Below are positions 8,773 to 17,235 of a DNA stretch of 64,000 nt, piece after piece. The number at the start of each line of letters is the position of its first letter. Position 1 is the first letter of the stretch. The notes under the pieces are model-generated. The model searched no databases and was not told where the DNA came from. It was given only the letters and a program-made list of their open reading frames with translations. The stretch is from Armatimonas sp043757465 (GTDB taxonomy: Bacteria; Armatimonadota; Armatimonadia; Armatimonadales; Armatimonadaceae), in NCBI RefSeq assembly GCF_043757465.1, contig NZ_JAYVPL010000002.1:1-64000 (forward strand), in the 5' to 3' direction. The position numbers and the translations under genes are program-made.

Positions 8773-9079
8773 ATGATGAATATTTCCCCCTTACCCTGAT
8801 GCCCAGTAAGGAAGCTATCGCACTCAAAGCCGTCATCTTATATTTCTGGGCGACGCGGTGCGGCACCTGCCTTGCGTCGTTTCCGCACCTGAAGACCGTC
8901 TGGGGAGACCAAGTACGAAGCCTGGCGTTTGAAAAAGAGGGCAAGATCCTCACAGTGATCGTCGGCAACGATGGCCCCACCGACCACCGGCTCGAAGACG
9001 CATTGAGGGCGGCGGGAATCGAGTAGAGTTTCTCGATAGCCCGCCCTCGTTCATCGGGGTGGGCTACGGGACGATATAA
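8773..9079 (+). pseudogene. Decayed thioredoxin/TlpA-like gene
   Basis: An intact leaderless promoter (TACACT 8761-8766, 6-nt gap) points to ATG 8773, but that frame ends after eight codons (MMNISPLP) at TGA 8797. A second frame, from ATG 8799 overlapping that stop, encodes 75 aa including ILYFWATRCGTCLASFPHLK, a thioredoxin-fold WC-type active site with CGTC, and stops at 9026. A third frame continues with EFLDSPPSFIGVGYGTI, resembling the cis-proline region of TlpA-like proteins, ending at 9079. At least two frameshifts are therefore needed to restore one thioredoxin domain. The 75-aa piece could still be translated by re-initiation at the overlapping TGATG. Confidence 0.6.
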
Positions 9080-9087
9080 TACGAACC

Positions 9088-9390
9088 ATGTTCTTTCACG
9101 CTGTTTATTTTTATCCTCGCGAAGCTGCTCAGCCCGGCGATGCCGAAGCGCTGGCGGCGGGATGTCGTACGCTGGCGGGGATTCCTGGCCTGACTTTTTT
9201 CTCTGTCGGACACACAGCGGGGACGCCGCGCGAGGTGGTGGACAACGACTACGCCGTTGCGCTCCTCACCGCCTTTGCGGACGTGGCGGGGCATGATCTC
9301 TACCAGGATCACCCGGTTCACCTAGCCTTTATCGCCGCCAACAAGCACCTCTGGAGTGGCGTTAAAGTCTACGACGCGATTGTCGAATAG
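9088..9390 (+). CDS. Dabb (stress-responsive A/B barrel) domain protein
   Basis: 100 aa. The C-terminal half VDNDYAVALLTAFADVAGHD followed by LYQDHPVHLAF and NKHLWSGVKVYD is the classical Dabb ferredoxin-like barrel, with the family motif YQ.HP.H. These proteins form dimeric alpha+beta barrels and their biochemical role is usually unknown. A TATAAT hexamer at 9075-9080 lies 7 nt before ATG 9088, giving a leaderless or one-nucleotide leader mRNA; it overlaps the tail of the thioredoxin remnant. Confidence 0.85.
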   Translation: MFFHAVYFYPREAAQPGDAEALAAGCRTLAGIPGLTFFSVGHTAGTPREVVDNDYAVALLTAFADVAGHDLYQDHPVHLAFIAANKHLWSGVKVYDAIVE

Positions 9391-10033
9391 CGCGTTTCCC
9401 AGAGTCTTCGCACTCGCCGACACGCATCTTGGCTTCGGGGTGAATAAGACCATGCACCGCTTCGGGGCGGAGTGGTGGCATCACCCTGAGAAAATCCTCA
9501 AACGCGCCTGGCAGACCCTCAGCGACGATGACATTCTCCTGATCCCGGGCGATCTCTCGTGGGCCACAAAGCCGCGCCAAGCGACGCTCGATCTGGAGTT
9601 TCTCACCAAGCTTCCCGGCATAAAAATCTGCATCAAGGGCAACCACGACTACTGGTGGGAGTCTGACAAGCGCCTGAAGTTCCCCGGGCTACTGGATCCG
9701 CCCCAGCGCTTTGGCGACATCGGCATCGCCGGAACCCGTGGCTGGGATCTCAGCGACGACAGGATTCTGGCACGCGAGCGCAAGCGCCTGGAGAAAAACC
9801 TCGCCGCTATCGCTGACGCGCCCGTGAAGATTGCGATGCTCCACTACCCGCCCCAGCCCTTTCTGGACATTCTCAGTGCCGCCGACGTGCAAGTCTGTGT
9901 CTACGGGCATGTGCACCTGCGCTCATTCCCGGAGGACGAAGCCCTGGTCTGCCAAGGCGAGGTGCTAGAGGACGTGCGCTGCTACTGCGTCGCCTGTGAC
10001 CGGATCGCCTTCACCCCACTGCGCTTGCTCTAA
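9356..10033 (+). CDS. Metallophosphoesterase
   Basis: 225 aa with a GTG start at 9356 that overlaps the Dabb gene by 35 nt; a TTG at 9380 is an alternative. Calcineurin-like phosphoesterase motifs are in order: ADTHLGFG (D-x-H), IPGDLSW (GD), KGNHDYWW (GNHD), MLHYPP and YGHVHL (GHxH), which ligate a di-metal centre. The family hydrolyses phosphomono- or diesters; the substrate is unknown. Overlap with the Dabb gene suggests co-transcription and translational coupling. Confidence 0.85.
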   Translation: MALKSTTRLSNSAFPRVFALADTHLGFGVNKTMHRFGAEWWHHPEKILKRAWQTLSDDDILLIPGDLSWATKPRQATLDLEFLTKLPGIKICIKGNHDYWWESDKRLKFPGLLDPPQRFGDIGIAGTRGWDLSDDRILARERKRLEKNLAAIADAPVKIAMLHYPPQPFLDILSAADVQVCVYGHVHLRSFPEDEALVCQGEVLEDVRCYCVACDRIAFTPLRLL

Positions 10034-10055
10034 CATCGGGTACAATACCTCCGCT

Positions 10056-11207
10056 ATGAAGATGCAGGAATATCAGGCTAAAGCGCTCCTGGCTCAATTT
10101 GGAGTCCCTACGCCCAAGGGAATCGTCTGTACGACCCAAGACGAGGTTAAAGCTGCCGCCGAGTCACTGGGCGGTGGTGCAGTGGTTAAAGCTCAGGTGC
10201 TCGCGGGCGGACGGGGCAAGGCGGGCGCAGTAAAGGTGGCCAAAACCGCCGAGGCGTGTGCGGAGTTCGCCGGTTCGATCCTGGGGAAAAAGCTCTATTT
10301 TGAGCAAGCCAAGGAAGAGCTAGCGATCACGACGCTCTTAGTGGAGGAGCTACTCCCAATCGCCAAAGAGTACTACCTCGGTGTGGTTGTGGATCGGGAC
10401 TCTCAGCGCAATGTGCTGATCCTCAGCTCCCAGGGGGGGATGGATATCGAGGAAGTGGCCCACTCCCACCCTGATGCCATTGGCCGCCATCCCGTGGATC
10501 CCGCGATCGGCGTTAAAGATTTTCACATCCGCGAGCTGGCCCGCAAAGGCGGCATCCCGGACTCAGAGCTCTCCAAGCTCGCCCCGTTTATCAAGAATCT
10601 CTACCAGGCGTGTTTGAAGTCCGATGCCACTCTGGCCGAGATCAACCCGCTGGTCGTGCTCGCCGACGGTAACTTTATCGCGGGCGATGCGAAGATAGAC
10701 ATTGACGACAACACGCTCTACCGACATCCTGAGCTTGCTGCGCACGGCGAGGACTCCGACGAGCTGAATCACTTTGAGAAAGAAGCACGGCGGCGTGGGA
10801 TCAATAACTACGTTCACTTAGGCGGCAATGTCGGCATTATCTGCAACGGCGCCGGGCTTGTGATGGGCACGATGGACGAAGTCAAGCGCGCGGGCGGTCA
10901 GCCCGCCAACTTCTTAGATATCGGGGGCGGCGCAAAAGCCGAGCTGGTGCGTAGTTCTCTGGAGCTGATCCTGCTCGATAAAGACGTGAAGGCGATTCTG
11001 ATCAATATCTTTGGCGGAATCACCCGCGGCGACGAGGTGGCGAAGGGCATTATCGAGGCCACCAGCACCATGGACATCAAAGTCCCGCTGGTCGTGCGCC
11101 TTGCCGGAACCAACTCCGAGGAGGGCCTCGCGCTCCTCAAGGACGCTAACCTAGTCCCTGCGGCCACCATGCAAGAAGCCGCACAGAAAGTTGTCGCGCT
11201 GCTCTAA
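10056..11207 (+). CDS. sucC: Succinyl-CoA synthetase (ADP/GDP-forming) beta subunit
   Basis: 383 aa. The start at ATG 10056 (MKMQEYQAKALLAQFG) is 9 nt after a TACAAT hexamer at 10041-10046. The N-terminal ATP-grasp domain shows VVKAQVLAGGRGKAGAVK, and the C-terminal CoA-ligase domain carries FLDIGGGAK and NIFGGITRGDEVAKGI. The enzyme couples succinyl-CoA cleavage to nucleoside triphosphate formation in the TCA cycle. It lies upstream of a small acidic protein gene and sucD; the trio ends at a strong terminator at 12405-12451. Confidence 0.96.
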   Translation: MKMQEYQAKALLAQFGVPTPKGIVCTTQDEVKAAAESLGGGAVVKAQVLAGGRGKAGAVKVAKTAEACAEFAGSILGKKLYFEQAKEELAITTLLVEELLPIAKEYYLGVVVDRDSQRNVLILSSQGGMDIEEVAHSHPDAIGRHPVDPAIGVKDFHIRELARKGGIPDSELSKLAPFIKNLYQACLKSDATLAEINPLVVLADGNFIAGDAKIDIDDNTLYRHPELAAHGEDSDELNHFEKEARRRGINNYVHLGGNVGIICNGAGLVMGTMDEVKRAGGQPANFLDIGGGAKAELVRSSLELILLDKDVKAILINIFGGITRGDEVAKGIIEATSTMDIKVPLVVRLAGTNSEEGLALLKDANLVPAATMQEAAQKVVALL

Positions 11208-11213
11208 CAGCCC

Positions 11214-11242
11214 GCCCCCCATCCCCCGTCCAACGGGGGGGA
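11214..11242. repeat. REP-like GC palindrome between sucC and the small gene
   Basis: CCCCCGT (11223-11229), a 3-nt loop and ACGGGGG (11233-11239) form a perfect 7-bp stem, preceded by a C-rich run. The same core recurs at 62500-62516 and, with one change, at 42241-42255. It has no T-run, so transcription terminating here between operon genes is unlikely. Confidence 0.55.
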
Positions 11243-11262
11243 TTAAAGGAATAAGAACTACC

Positions 11263-11463
11263 ATGGCCTGGGAATATAAAATTATCACCTCCGCAGAAGA
11301 TACGGACGACGAGACAATGCTCAACGAGCTGGGCGCGGATAACTGGGAGCTTCTCTCGGTGCAGATCAGCGAAGTGACCTATGCAGAAGAGAACAGTGAG
11401 AATGAAGAGGGCGACGAGTACGTCGAGGAAGTCGCGACCTACTACCTGAAGCGACAGAAATAA
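11263..11463 (+). CDS. Small acidic DUF4177-like protein
   Basis: 66 aa from ATG 11263. The N terminus (MAWEYKIITSAEDTDDETM) and LNELGADNWELLSVQI match the DUF4177-type pattern WEYK...LN.lG..GWELvsv, here with a very acidic insert (EENSENEEGDEYVEE) before a final beta strand. It sits between sucC and sucD, separated from sucD by 7 nt, so the three are almost certainly one transcript. Whether it touches the synthetase is unknown. Function is not established. Confidence 0.7.
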   Translation: MAWEYKIITSAEDTDDETMLNELGADNWELLSVQISEVTYAEENSENEEGDEYVEEVATYYLKRQK

Positions 11464-11470
11464 ACGAAAA

Positions 11471-12361
11471 ATGGCGATTCTGATTGATGAAACAACGAAG
11501 GTTGTTGTCTCCGGCATCACGGGTCGGGAGGGAACCTTTCACAGCGGGCAGATGCTCGCCTACGGCACGCAGGTCGTCGCAGGGGTAACCCCCGGCAAGG
11601 GCGGTCAGACCTGGACCAGCGACGATGGCAAGTACACCGTTCCGGTCTTCAACACGGTCGCGGAAGCGGTCGAGAAGACGGGTGCCAACGCACACTTTGT
11701 TGTCGTGCCCCCCAAGTTCGCCGCCGACTCGATCATCGAGGGCGCGGACGCGGGCTGTGCGCTGATCGTCTGCATCACCGATGGCCTGAGCCAGCAGGAC
11801 ATGATCACGGCCACCGACTACGTCAAGCGCGTCAAGAAGACCCGACTGATCGGCACGAACTGTCCGGGCTTGCTCTCGGTAGGCAAGGCGAAGATCGGGA
11901 TCATTCCCCAGAACATCTTCCTCGAAGGCCCCGTCGGGCTGGTCTCGCGCTCGGGTACCCTCACCTACGAGATCGTGGACATACTGACGCGCGCCGGTCT
12001 CGGCCAGACAACGGCCGTCGGTATCGGTGGCGACCCGATTCTCGGGATGCGCTTCGCCGATGTACTGGAGCTCTTTGAGAATGACCCCGAGACCAAAGCC
12101 GTCGTGATGGTCGGAGAGATCGGCGGCGCGGACGAAGAGGCCGGTGCGGAGGTCATCAAGCGCATGACCAAGCCCGTGGTCGGTTTTATCGGGGGCCGCA
12201 GCGCCCCTCCTGGCAAGCGAATGGGCCACGCGGGAGCCATTGTCTCGGCCACCAGCGGCAGTGCGGACAGCAAGATCGCCGCGCTCAACGCCGCCGGAGC
12301 CCCCGTCGCCGACACCACCGCCGACATTCCAGGGCTGGTGAAGAAGGCGCTGGGGTTGTAG
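11471..12361 (+). CDS. sucD: Succinyl-CoA synthetase alpha subunit
   Basis: 296 aa, usual length. The Rossmann CoA-binding N terminus includes VVSGITGREGTFHSGQML. The phosphohistidine loop is KRMGHAGAIVSATSG with the catalytic histidine at about residue 252. It pairs with the beta subunit encoded 260 nt upstream; the small DUF4177-like gene lies between them. The expected catalytic and CoA-binding features are all visible. Confidence 0.96.
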   Translation: MAILIDETTKVVVSGITGREGTFHSGQMLAYGTQVVAGVTPGKGGQTWTSDDGKYTVPVFNTVAEAVEKTGANAHFVVVPPKFAADSIIEGADAGCALIVCITDGLSQQDMITATDYVKRVKKTRLIGTNCPGLLSVGKAKIGIIPQNIFLEGPVGLVSRSGTLTYEIVDILTRAGLGQTTAVGIGGDPILGMRFADVLELFENDPETKAVVMVGEIGGADEEAGAEVIKRMTKPVVGFIGGRSAPPGKRMGHAGAIVSATSGSADSKIAALNAAGAPVADTTADIPGLVKKALGL

Positions 12362-12362
12362 T

Positions 12363-12381
12363 CGCCCAATAGAATTGGGCG
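12363..12381. other. Perfect hairpin after sucD
   Basis: CGCCCAAT-aga-ATTGGGCG is a perfect 8-bp stem immediately after the sucD stop. No T-run follows; it probably stabilises the mRNA 3' end or acts together with the terminator 24 nt downstream. Confidence 0.5.
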
Positions 12382-12404
12382 TCAGCAATGGCGCTTCGCG
12401 CCGC

Positions 12405-12451
12405 AAAGCCCGTGCCGGGCTCCTGATAGGGAGGATGGCACGGGCTTTTTT
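12405..12451 (+). terminator. Rho-independent terminator of the suc operon
   Basis: AAAGCCCGTGCC (12405-12416) pairs with GGCACGGGCTTT (12437-12448) and is followed by a T-run. It closes the sucC to sucD transcript. Confidence 0.85.
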
Positions 12452-12491
12452 GTGCTTGAGGCCGACGGAGACTCAGTGGTAAAATAGCGCT

Positions 12492-13070
12492 ATGTCCACC
12501 CTGACTGCTCCTGCACCATCGCCCTCTCCGCGCCGTAAGCGCTGGAGTCGTGACGAGTACCATCGTCTCGCGGAGCAGGGCTGGCTCGGCACGTTGCGCT
12601 GGGAGCTGATTCAGGGAGAGATCGTCGAAGTCATGCCACAAAACCCATCCCATTCCACCGGCATCATGCGCCTTCTGCTCGCCCTTGTCCCGATTTTCGG
12701 GCTAGAGTTCGTCCGTGCACAGCTCCCCATCGTTCTTGGCCCAGAGAATGAACCAGAGCCCGATGTCACTGTCACCGTAGGCACGGTCGCCAACTACGCT
12801 AACCAACAACCTGGTTCAGAAGATATTCGCCTTCTCATAGAAGCGTCGTCTACAACACTCCGCGATGACCTCACCTTGAAAGCCGCGCTCTACGCTCAGT
12901 CAGGAATCCAAGAATACTGGGTACTTGATCTAGAGAATCGTCGGCTTCATGTTCACCGCAATCCAACCTCGTCGGGGTGGGGAGCGATCCAGAACCTCGG
13001 TGAGACTGAGCAAATTACTCCCCTCTCCGCACCGCAAGCAAGCATCTCTATCGCGCAACTTTTGAGCTAA
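12492..13070 (+). CDS. Uma2-family (DUF820) putative endonuclease
   Basis: 192 aa. The family has a PD-(D/E)XK nuclease fold: here EPEPDVTVTV supplies the first acidic residue, LLIEASSTTLRDDLTLK the E and following lysine/aspartate region, and QEYWVLDLENRRLHVHR the typical C-terminal strand. Uma2 proteins are abundant in Cyanobacteria, Armatimonadota and Deinococcus; their substrates are unknown. A TAAAAT hexamer (12480-12485) within TGGTAAAAT lies 6 nt before ATG 12492, a leaderless start. A small excisionase-like gene follows 48 nt downstream. Confidence 0.85.
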   Translation: MSTLTAPAPSPSPRRKRWSRDEYHRLAEQGWLGTLRWELIQGEIVEVMPQNPSHSTGIMRLLLALVPIFGLEFVRAQLPIVLGPENEPEPDVTVTVGTVANYANQQPGSEDIRLLIEASSTTLRDDLTLKAALYAQSGIQEYWVLDLENRRLHVHRNPTSSGWGAIQNLGETEQITPLSAPQASISIAQLLS

Positions 13071-13118
13071 TTCGACGCAATAAAAGAGAAAACCACGTTA
13101 GGAAAAGCGGTGTGAATT

Positions 13119-13316
13119 ATGCAAATTATTGAAGTTGATAAACTCTCAGCGGCGAATGAGTATATGACAAGAGAGCAAGCAACAAACTACCTGCAATATA
13201 CGCAATCAACAATCAATGCCTACATTCGCTCTGGTCGGCTCAAAGCCTATCGGATAATCGGGAAACGCAAACTCTACGTCCACTACGCCGACCTCCACAA
13301 GTTGTTCGGCGCATAG
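13119..13316 (+). CDS. Excisionase/MerR-like helix-turn-helix protein
   Basis: 65 aa. Residues about 16-55 (YMTREQATNYLQYTQSTINA, then YIRSGRLKAYRIIGKRKLYV) form the winged-helix seen in excisionase-like DNA-binding proteins, with the characteristic R.G.LKAYR..G...Y element. The sequence is more AT-rich than its neighbours and uses codons unlike adjacent genes, suggesting acquisition. No integrase or attachment site is visible. It may regulate the preceding Uma2 gene or be a remnant of a mobile element. Confidence 0.7.
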   Translation: MQIIEVDKLSAANEYMTREQATNYLQYTQSTINAYIRSGRLKAYRIIGKRKLYVHYADLHKLFGA

Positions 13317-13321
13317 CCTGA

Positions 13322-14773
13322 CTACGCTAACAAATCCTTCACGACGTGCCCGTGTACGTCGGTGAGGCGAAAGTCTCGGCCTTGGTAGCGGTAGCTGAGG
13401 CGCGTGTGGTCAAAACCGAGTTGGTGCAGGATCGTCGCCTGGAGATCGTGGACATGGACGACACCGGGGGTGAAGTGGTCTTTGCTGGGGGTGAGCGGGT
13501 TGCCCTGCGCGTCGGCGATATTGTAGCCGTAGTCGTCGGTGCGGCCGTACGTGAAGCCGGGCTTGACCCCGCCGCCTGCCATCCAGAGCGAAAAACTACG
13601 CGGGTGGTGATCACGGCCATAGTCGTTCTTGGCGAGCTTGCCCTGCGAGTAGCTCGTGCGCCCAAACTCCCCGCCCCAGATGACGAGTGTGTCGTCGAGC
13701 ATCCCGCGCCGCTTGAGGTCGAGAACGAGAGCGGCGGAGGCTTTGTCGGTGAGTTTTGCCTGACCGCGCATCGCACCAGGCAGGCCACCGTGATGATCCC
13801 AGCCCTGGTGATAGAGCTGGATAAAACGCACGCCTTTTTCGGCTAATCGCCGTGCGAGCAGGCAGTTGGCCGCAAACGTGCCCGGCTTGCGCGCATCCTC
13901 GCCGTAGAGTTGGAAAGTCTCGTCTGGTTCTGTGGACGTGTCAGTGACTTCGGGGACACTGGTCTGCATCCGGTAGGCCAGCTCGTACTGCGCCATGCGG
14001 CTCTCAATCGCGGGGTCGAGCGTGGCTTGCGTTTGCAGCTTGCTGAGCTGCCCGAGCGTATCTAAGAGCGCACGGCGGCTTTGATTCGACACGCCCTCGG
14101 GGTTGGTGAGGTAGAGCACGGGGTTCTTCCCGGCGCGGAACTGCGTCCCTTGGTAGCGTGCATCCAGAAAGCCACTGCCCCAGAGGCGCGAGTAGAGCGG
14201 CTGGTCGCCCTGGTTCGCCGTGACCAACACCACAAAGCTCGGCAGGTTCTCGTTCATGGAGCCCAGGCCGTAGCTCACCCACGCACCCAGGCAGGGCCGG
14301 CCCGCGATCTGACTTCCCGTCTGGAAAAACGTAATCGCCGGGTCATGGTTGATAGCTTCCGTCCACATCGAGCGCACCAGGCACATCTCATCGGCGATCT
14401 TGGCGGTCTCGGGCATGACTTCGGAGAGCTCCATCCCGCACCTGCCCGCCTTCACAAAATTAAACGCGGATCCAGCCAGTGGCAGCTCTGCCTGGTTGGC
14501 ACTCATTCCCGTCAGGCGCTGGCCACGCCGCACAAAGTCCGGAAGGGGCTGCCCATGTTTTTCTCTCAGTAGTGGCTTGTTATCAAATAAATCCTGCGCA
14601 GCCGGTCCGCCACTTTGAAATAAATAGATCACGCGCTTTGCTTTGGGGGCAAGGGCGTGGACTCCCCCACTACTGAGAGCGAGAGGGGCCTCCAGGCTTC
14701 CCAGCCCCAGTGCGCCCAGCCCGAGGGTGGAGTTCTTGAGAAAATGCCGCCGCGTCACTGCCAGGTGATCCAT
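13322..14773 (-). CDS. DUF1501 protein (sulfatase-fold, Tat-exported)
   Basis: 483 aa. The N terminus has a twin-arginine signal, TRRHFLKNSTLGLGALGLG. The body shows the DUF1501 pattern: VIYLFQSGGPAAQDLFD near the start, QLYHQGWDHHGGLPG in the middle, and LVIWGGEFGRTSYSQG near the end. Such proteins are alkaline-phosphatase/sulfatase-fold relatives common in Planctomycetes, usually next to DUF1549/DUF1553 cytochrome-like proteins. Their substrate is unknown. TACAAT (minus, 14785-14780) is exactly 6 nt before ATG 14773, indicating a leaderless transcript. No DUF1549 partner is adjacent here. Confidence 0.85.
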   Translation of the reverse strand: MDHLAVTRRHFLKNSTLGLGALGLGSLEAPLALSSGGVHALAPKAKRVIYLFQSGGPAAQDLFDNKPLLREKHGQPLPDFVRRGQRLTGMSANQAELPLAGSAFNFVKAGRCGMELSEVMPETAKIADEMCLVRSMWTEAINHDPAITFFQTGSQIAGRPCLGAWVSYGLGSMNENLPSFVVLVTANQGDQPLYSRLWGSGFLDARYQGTQFRAGKNPVLYLTNPEGVSNQSRRALLDTLGQLSKLQTQATLDPAIESRMAQYELAYRMQTSVPEVTDTSTEPDETFQLYGEDARKPGTFAANCLLARRLAEKGVRFIQLYHQGWDHHGGLPGAMRGQAKLTDKASAALVLDLKRRGMLDDTLVIWGGEFGRTSYSQGKLAKNDYGRDHHPRSFSLWMAGGGVKPGFTYGRTDDYGYNIADAQGNPLTPSKDHFTPGVVHVHDLQATILHQLGFDHTRLSYRYQGRDFRLTDVHGHVVKDLLA

Positions 14774-14857
14774 GTGCCTATTGTACCAACGAAAAAACTA
14801 TTTTCCGCATTTTATAAGATTCGGGGGTTCTCAACCGTTCTATGGCCGGAGAAACCA

Positions 14858-15748
14858 ATGAACCTAAATCGTATCAACTACATCGCTCTTGCCCTGACCG
14901 GCGGCCTCGTCTTTTCCCTGCCCGCAACGGCCCAGACAACGACTCTCTTTACCGATGACTTCAACCGCGCCAGCCTCACGACGGGCGCACCGACAACCTA
15001 CCTGACAAGTGTCACCGCGGGCGACGGCGGTGCGAGCCTCGTCTCCAGCCAGTTTTTGCGACTGACCAACGATGCCACGGCGGCGGCGAATGCCAGTGGG
15101 CGGGTCTTTGTCACGGGAGAGACGGCTAGCTTCAGCGGATTTCAAAGCGTACTCAGTACAAACTCCGGCGAGGTGAGCTGGTGCTTCAATGCCAAGAGTA
15201 ACCGGGCGAGTGATCCAGGAGGTTTTGGGGCAGGAACCTACAGCCTTGCTGTGGTGATTGGGGCAACGGGCAGCGACCTGATGAGTGCCAGTGGTTATGC
15301 AATCGCCTACGGCAACCCGGGCAGCCCCGACCCGATCCGACTTGTGCGCTTTTCGGGTGGCCTGGATGCCGACACCAACCTGACCACGCTGATCTCCAGC
15401 GGTGCGGCAGATCTGGCAGGTTTTGCGGACTACTTCAGTGTCAAGGTAAGCTACACTGCCAGCAGCAATGAGTGGCGCTTGTTTGTCCGCGATGACGGAG
15501 CGAGTGCGTGGAGCGACCCAACGACTGTCGCGACCCAGATCGGGAGCGCTCTGGCCGACACGACCTTTACCAGTACGCCGCTCACCCACTTTGGCTATGC
15601 CTGGAACTACAACAGTGCCGCCAGCCAGAGCGCCCAGTTCGATAACTTCACCGTGTCCCGTCTCTCGGGAGCCAGCGCACCGGAGCCCTCAGCACTTGCC
15701 CTGCTCCTGCCCGGTTTAGCACTGATGGGGAGACGGCGGCGGGCGTGA
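14858..15748 (+). CDS. PEP-CTERM sorted extracellular protein
   Basis: 296 aa from ATG 14858, which has a GGAG site 6 nt upstream. A signal peptide (residues about 1-26, ending SLPATAQ) leads a beta-rich domain beginning TLFTDDFNRA, like the concanavalin-type domains of this class. The C terminus APEPSALALLLPGLALMGRR is a PEP-CTERM sorting signal: PEP motif, hydrophobic helix and arginine cluster, which is cleaved by an exosortase. Surface or exopolysaccharide-associated; the specific role is unknown. Confidence 0.8.
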   Translation: MNLNRINYIALALTGGLVFSLPATAQTTTLFTDDFNRASLTTGAPTTYLTSVTAGDGGASLVSSQFLRLTNDATAAANASGRVFVTGETASFSGFQSVLSTNSGEVSWCFNAKSNRASDPGGFGAGTYSLAVVIGATGSDLMSASGYAIAYGNPGSPDPIRLVRFSGGLDADTNLTTLISSGAADLAGFADYFSVKVSYTASSNEWRLFVRDDGASAWSDPTTVATQIGSALADTTFTSTPLTHFGYAWNYNSAASQSAQFDNFTVSRLSGASAPEPSALALLLPGLALMGRRRRA

Positions 15749-15821
15749 TATACTGGCAGGATGGGCCGCCGTGGCGTTTTGCCAGGCGGCCCAAATTCTG
15801 TCTGAAAGGAGGCGGTTCCTT

Positions 15822-17174
15822 ATGTCAAAGCCTATCGTCGCCATCGTTGGCCGCCCCAACGTCGGCAAGTCTACTCTCTTTAATCGTCTCACCGGCAAGC
15901 GAATTGCCATTGTGGAGGACACCCCAGGAATCACACGCGATCGGCTCTATGCTGAGGGCGAGTGGAACGGGCGCAACTACACCCTCATTGATACCGGGGG
16001 AATCAGCATGGACGAAGACGATCCCATGCAGGCGCAGGTGCGTATCCAAGCCGAGATCGCGATGGAAGAGGCAGACGTCATTTTGATGCTCTGTGATGCC
16101 GCTCAGGGAGTCACGCCCAACGATCAAGAGCTCGCCAACGAGCTACGGGGTGCCGTGGACGTGCCACTCTTCGTGGTGGTCAATAAGTCTGATAATCCGA
16201 ACCGCGATCAAGAGGCGATGGAGTTCTATAGCCTTGGCCTCGGAGAGATCTACCCGGTATCCGCGATCTCCAGCCGTGGTGTTGGGGATCTGCTAGACCA
16301 AGTGGTTGCCGCATTTCCGCCCGAGCAACCCGAAGACGACGACACGGAGACGATCAAGATCGCGCTTGTCGGGCGACCTAACGTGGGCAAATCGTCTATG
16401 GTCAATGCGATTCTAGGGGAAGAGCGCACCATTGTCTCCCCCATTGCCGGAACCACGCGCGATGCCATTGATACCTACTTCGAGTTCGAGGGCAAGCGCC
16501 TTCTGCTCATTGACACCGCGGGTATTCGGCGCTCGGGCAAGATCCAGGGCACGGTTGAGTACTACTCCGTGCTCCGCGCCCAGCGTGCAGTCGAGCGCTG
16601 CGATGTTGCCATTACCGTGATTGATAGTATCGAGGGGCTTCTTGATGGCGATAAACGCGTCTTAGGCATGGCCCATGAGGACGGGAAAGCCAGCGTCATT
16701 TGTGTCAATAAGTGGGATGTCGGGCGCAAAGGTATCCTCGAAGAAAACACAGGCAAGAATCCCATGAGAATCTTTACCCAGAAGCTGCGCGATGAGCTGC
16801 CTTTTGCTCCCTATGCCCCCGTGGCGTACTGTTCAGCGCTGAAATCTACGGGAATCGGTGCCTTTTTGGAGACGGCGATCTCCGCCGCCAACAACCATGC
16901 GATGCGCATTCCCACGGGGGAGCTCAACCGGCTTGTTCGCGACGCGGTGGACTCTCGTCCCTACAACACCAAGGGCCGCTCGCTGAAAGTCAAGTACGCC
17001 ACGATGGCCGCCGTCAAGCCGCCCACCATCGTGCTGTTCGTCAATGACCCGGAGCTGATGCACTTCTCGTACCAGCGCTACTTAGAGAATCAGATCCGCA
17101 AGACCTATAGCCTGGAAGGCACGCCGATCAAGATCATCTGCCGCAAGGCTGGTAAAGATCGCGACGACGAGTAA
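15822..17174 (+). CDS. der: Ribosome biogenesis GTPase Der (EngA)
   Basis: 450 aa from ATG 15822, preceded by a strong AAAGGAGG Shine-Dalgarno site at about 15805. It has two tandem GTPase domains, each with a P-loop (GRPNVGKST at about 8-16, and GRPNVGKSS at about 184-192), DTAG/DTGG switch motifs and NKSD/NKWD specificity loops, followed by a KH-like domain (about 355-440). Der assists 50S subunit assembly. It ends in a bidirectional terminator shared with the convergent pit gene. Confidence 0.96.
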   Translation: MSKPIVAIVGRPNVGKSTLFNRLTGKRIAIVEDTPGITRDRLYAEGEWNGRNYTLIDTGGISMDEDDPMQAQVRIQAEIAMEEADVILMLCDAAQGVTPNDQELANELRGAVDVPLFVVVNKSDNPNRDQEAMEFYSLGLGEIYPVSAISSRGVGDLLDQVVAAFPPEQPEDDDTETIKIALVGRPNVGKSSMVNAILGEERTIVSPIAGTTRDAIDTYFEFEGKRLLLIDTAGIRRSGKIQGTVEYYSVLRAQRAVERCDVAITVIDSIEGLLDGDKRVLGMAHEDGKASVICVNKWDVGRKGILEENTGKNPMRIFTQKLRDELPFAPYAPVAYCSALKSTGIGAFLETAISAANNHAMRIPTGELNRLVRDAVDSRPYNTKGRSLKVKYATMAAVKPPTIVLFVNDPELMHFSYQRYLENQIRKTYSLEGTPIKIICRKAGKDRDDE

Positions 17175-17183
17175 GCACTCCCC

Positions 17184-17226
17184 AAAAAAAGCCCCCCGTC
17201 GAGGTTGCTCAACGGGGGGCTTTTTT
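17184..17226. terminator. Bidirectional terminator between der and the phosphate transporter
   Basis: AAAAAAAGCCCCCCGT (17184-17199) pairs with ACGGGGGGCTTTTTT (17212-17226) around an 11-12 nt loop. A-run on one side and T-run on the other serve both convergent genes. Confidence 0.9.
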
Positions 17227-17235
17227 GATTGGAAT

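Noticed and set aside
12492..13316. Uma2 plus excisionase-like gene as a mobile element or toxin-antitoxin pair
   Set aside because: No integrase, attachment repeats or toxin features are visible; the pair is only adjacent.
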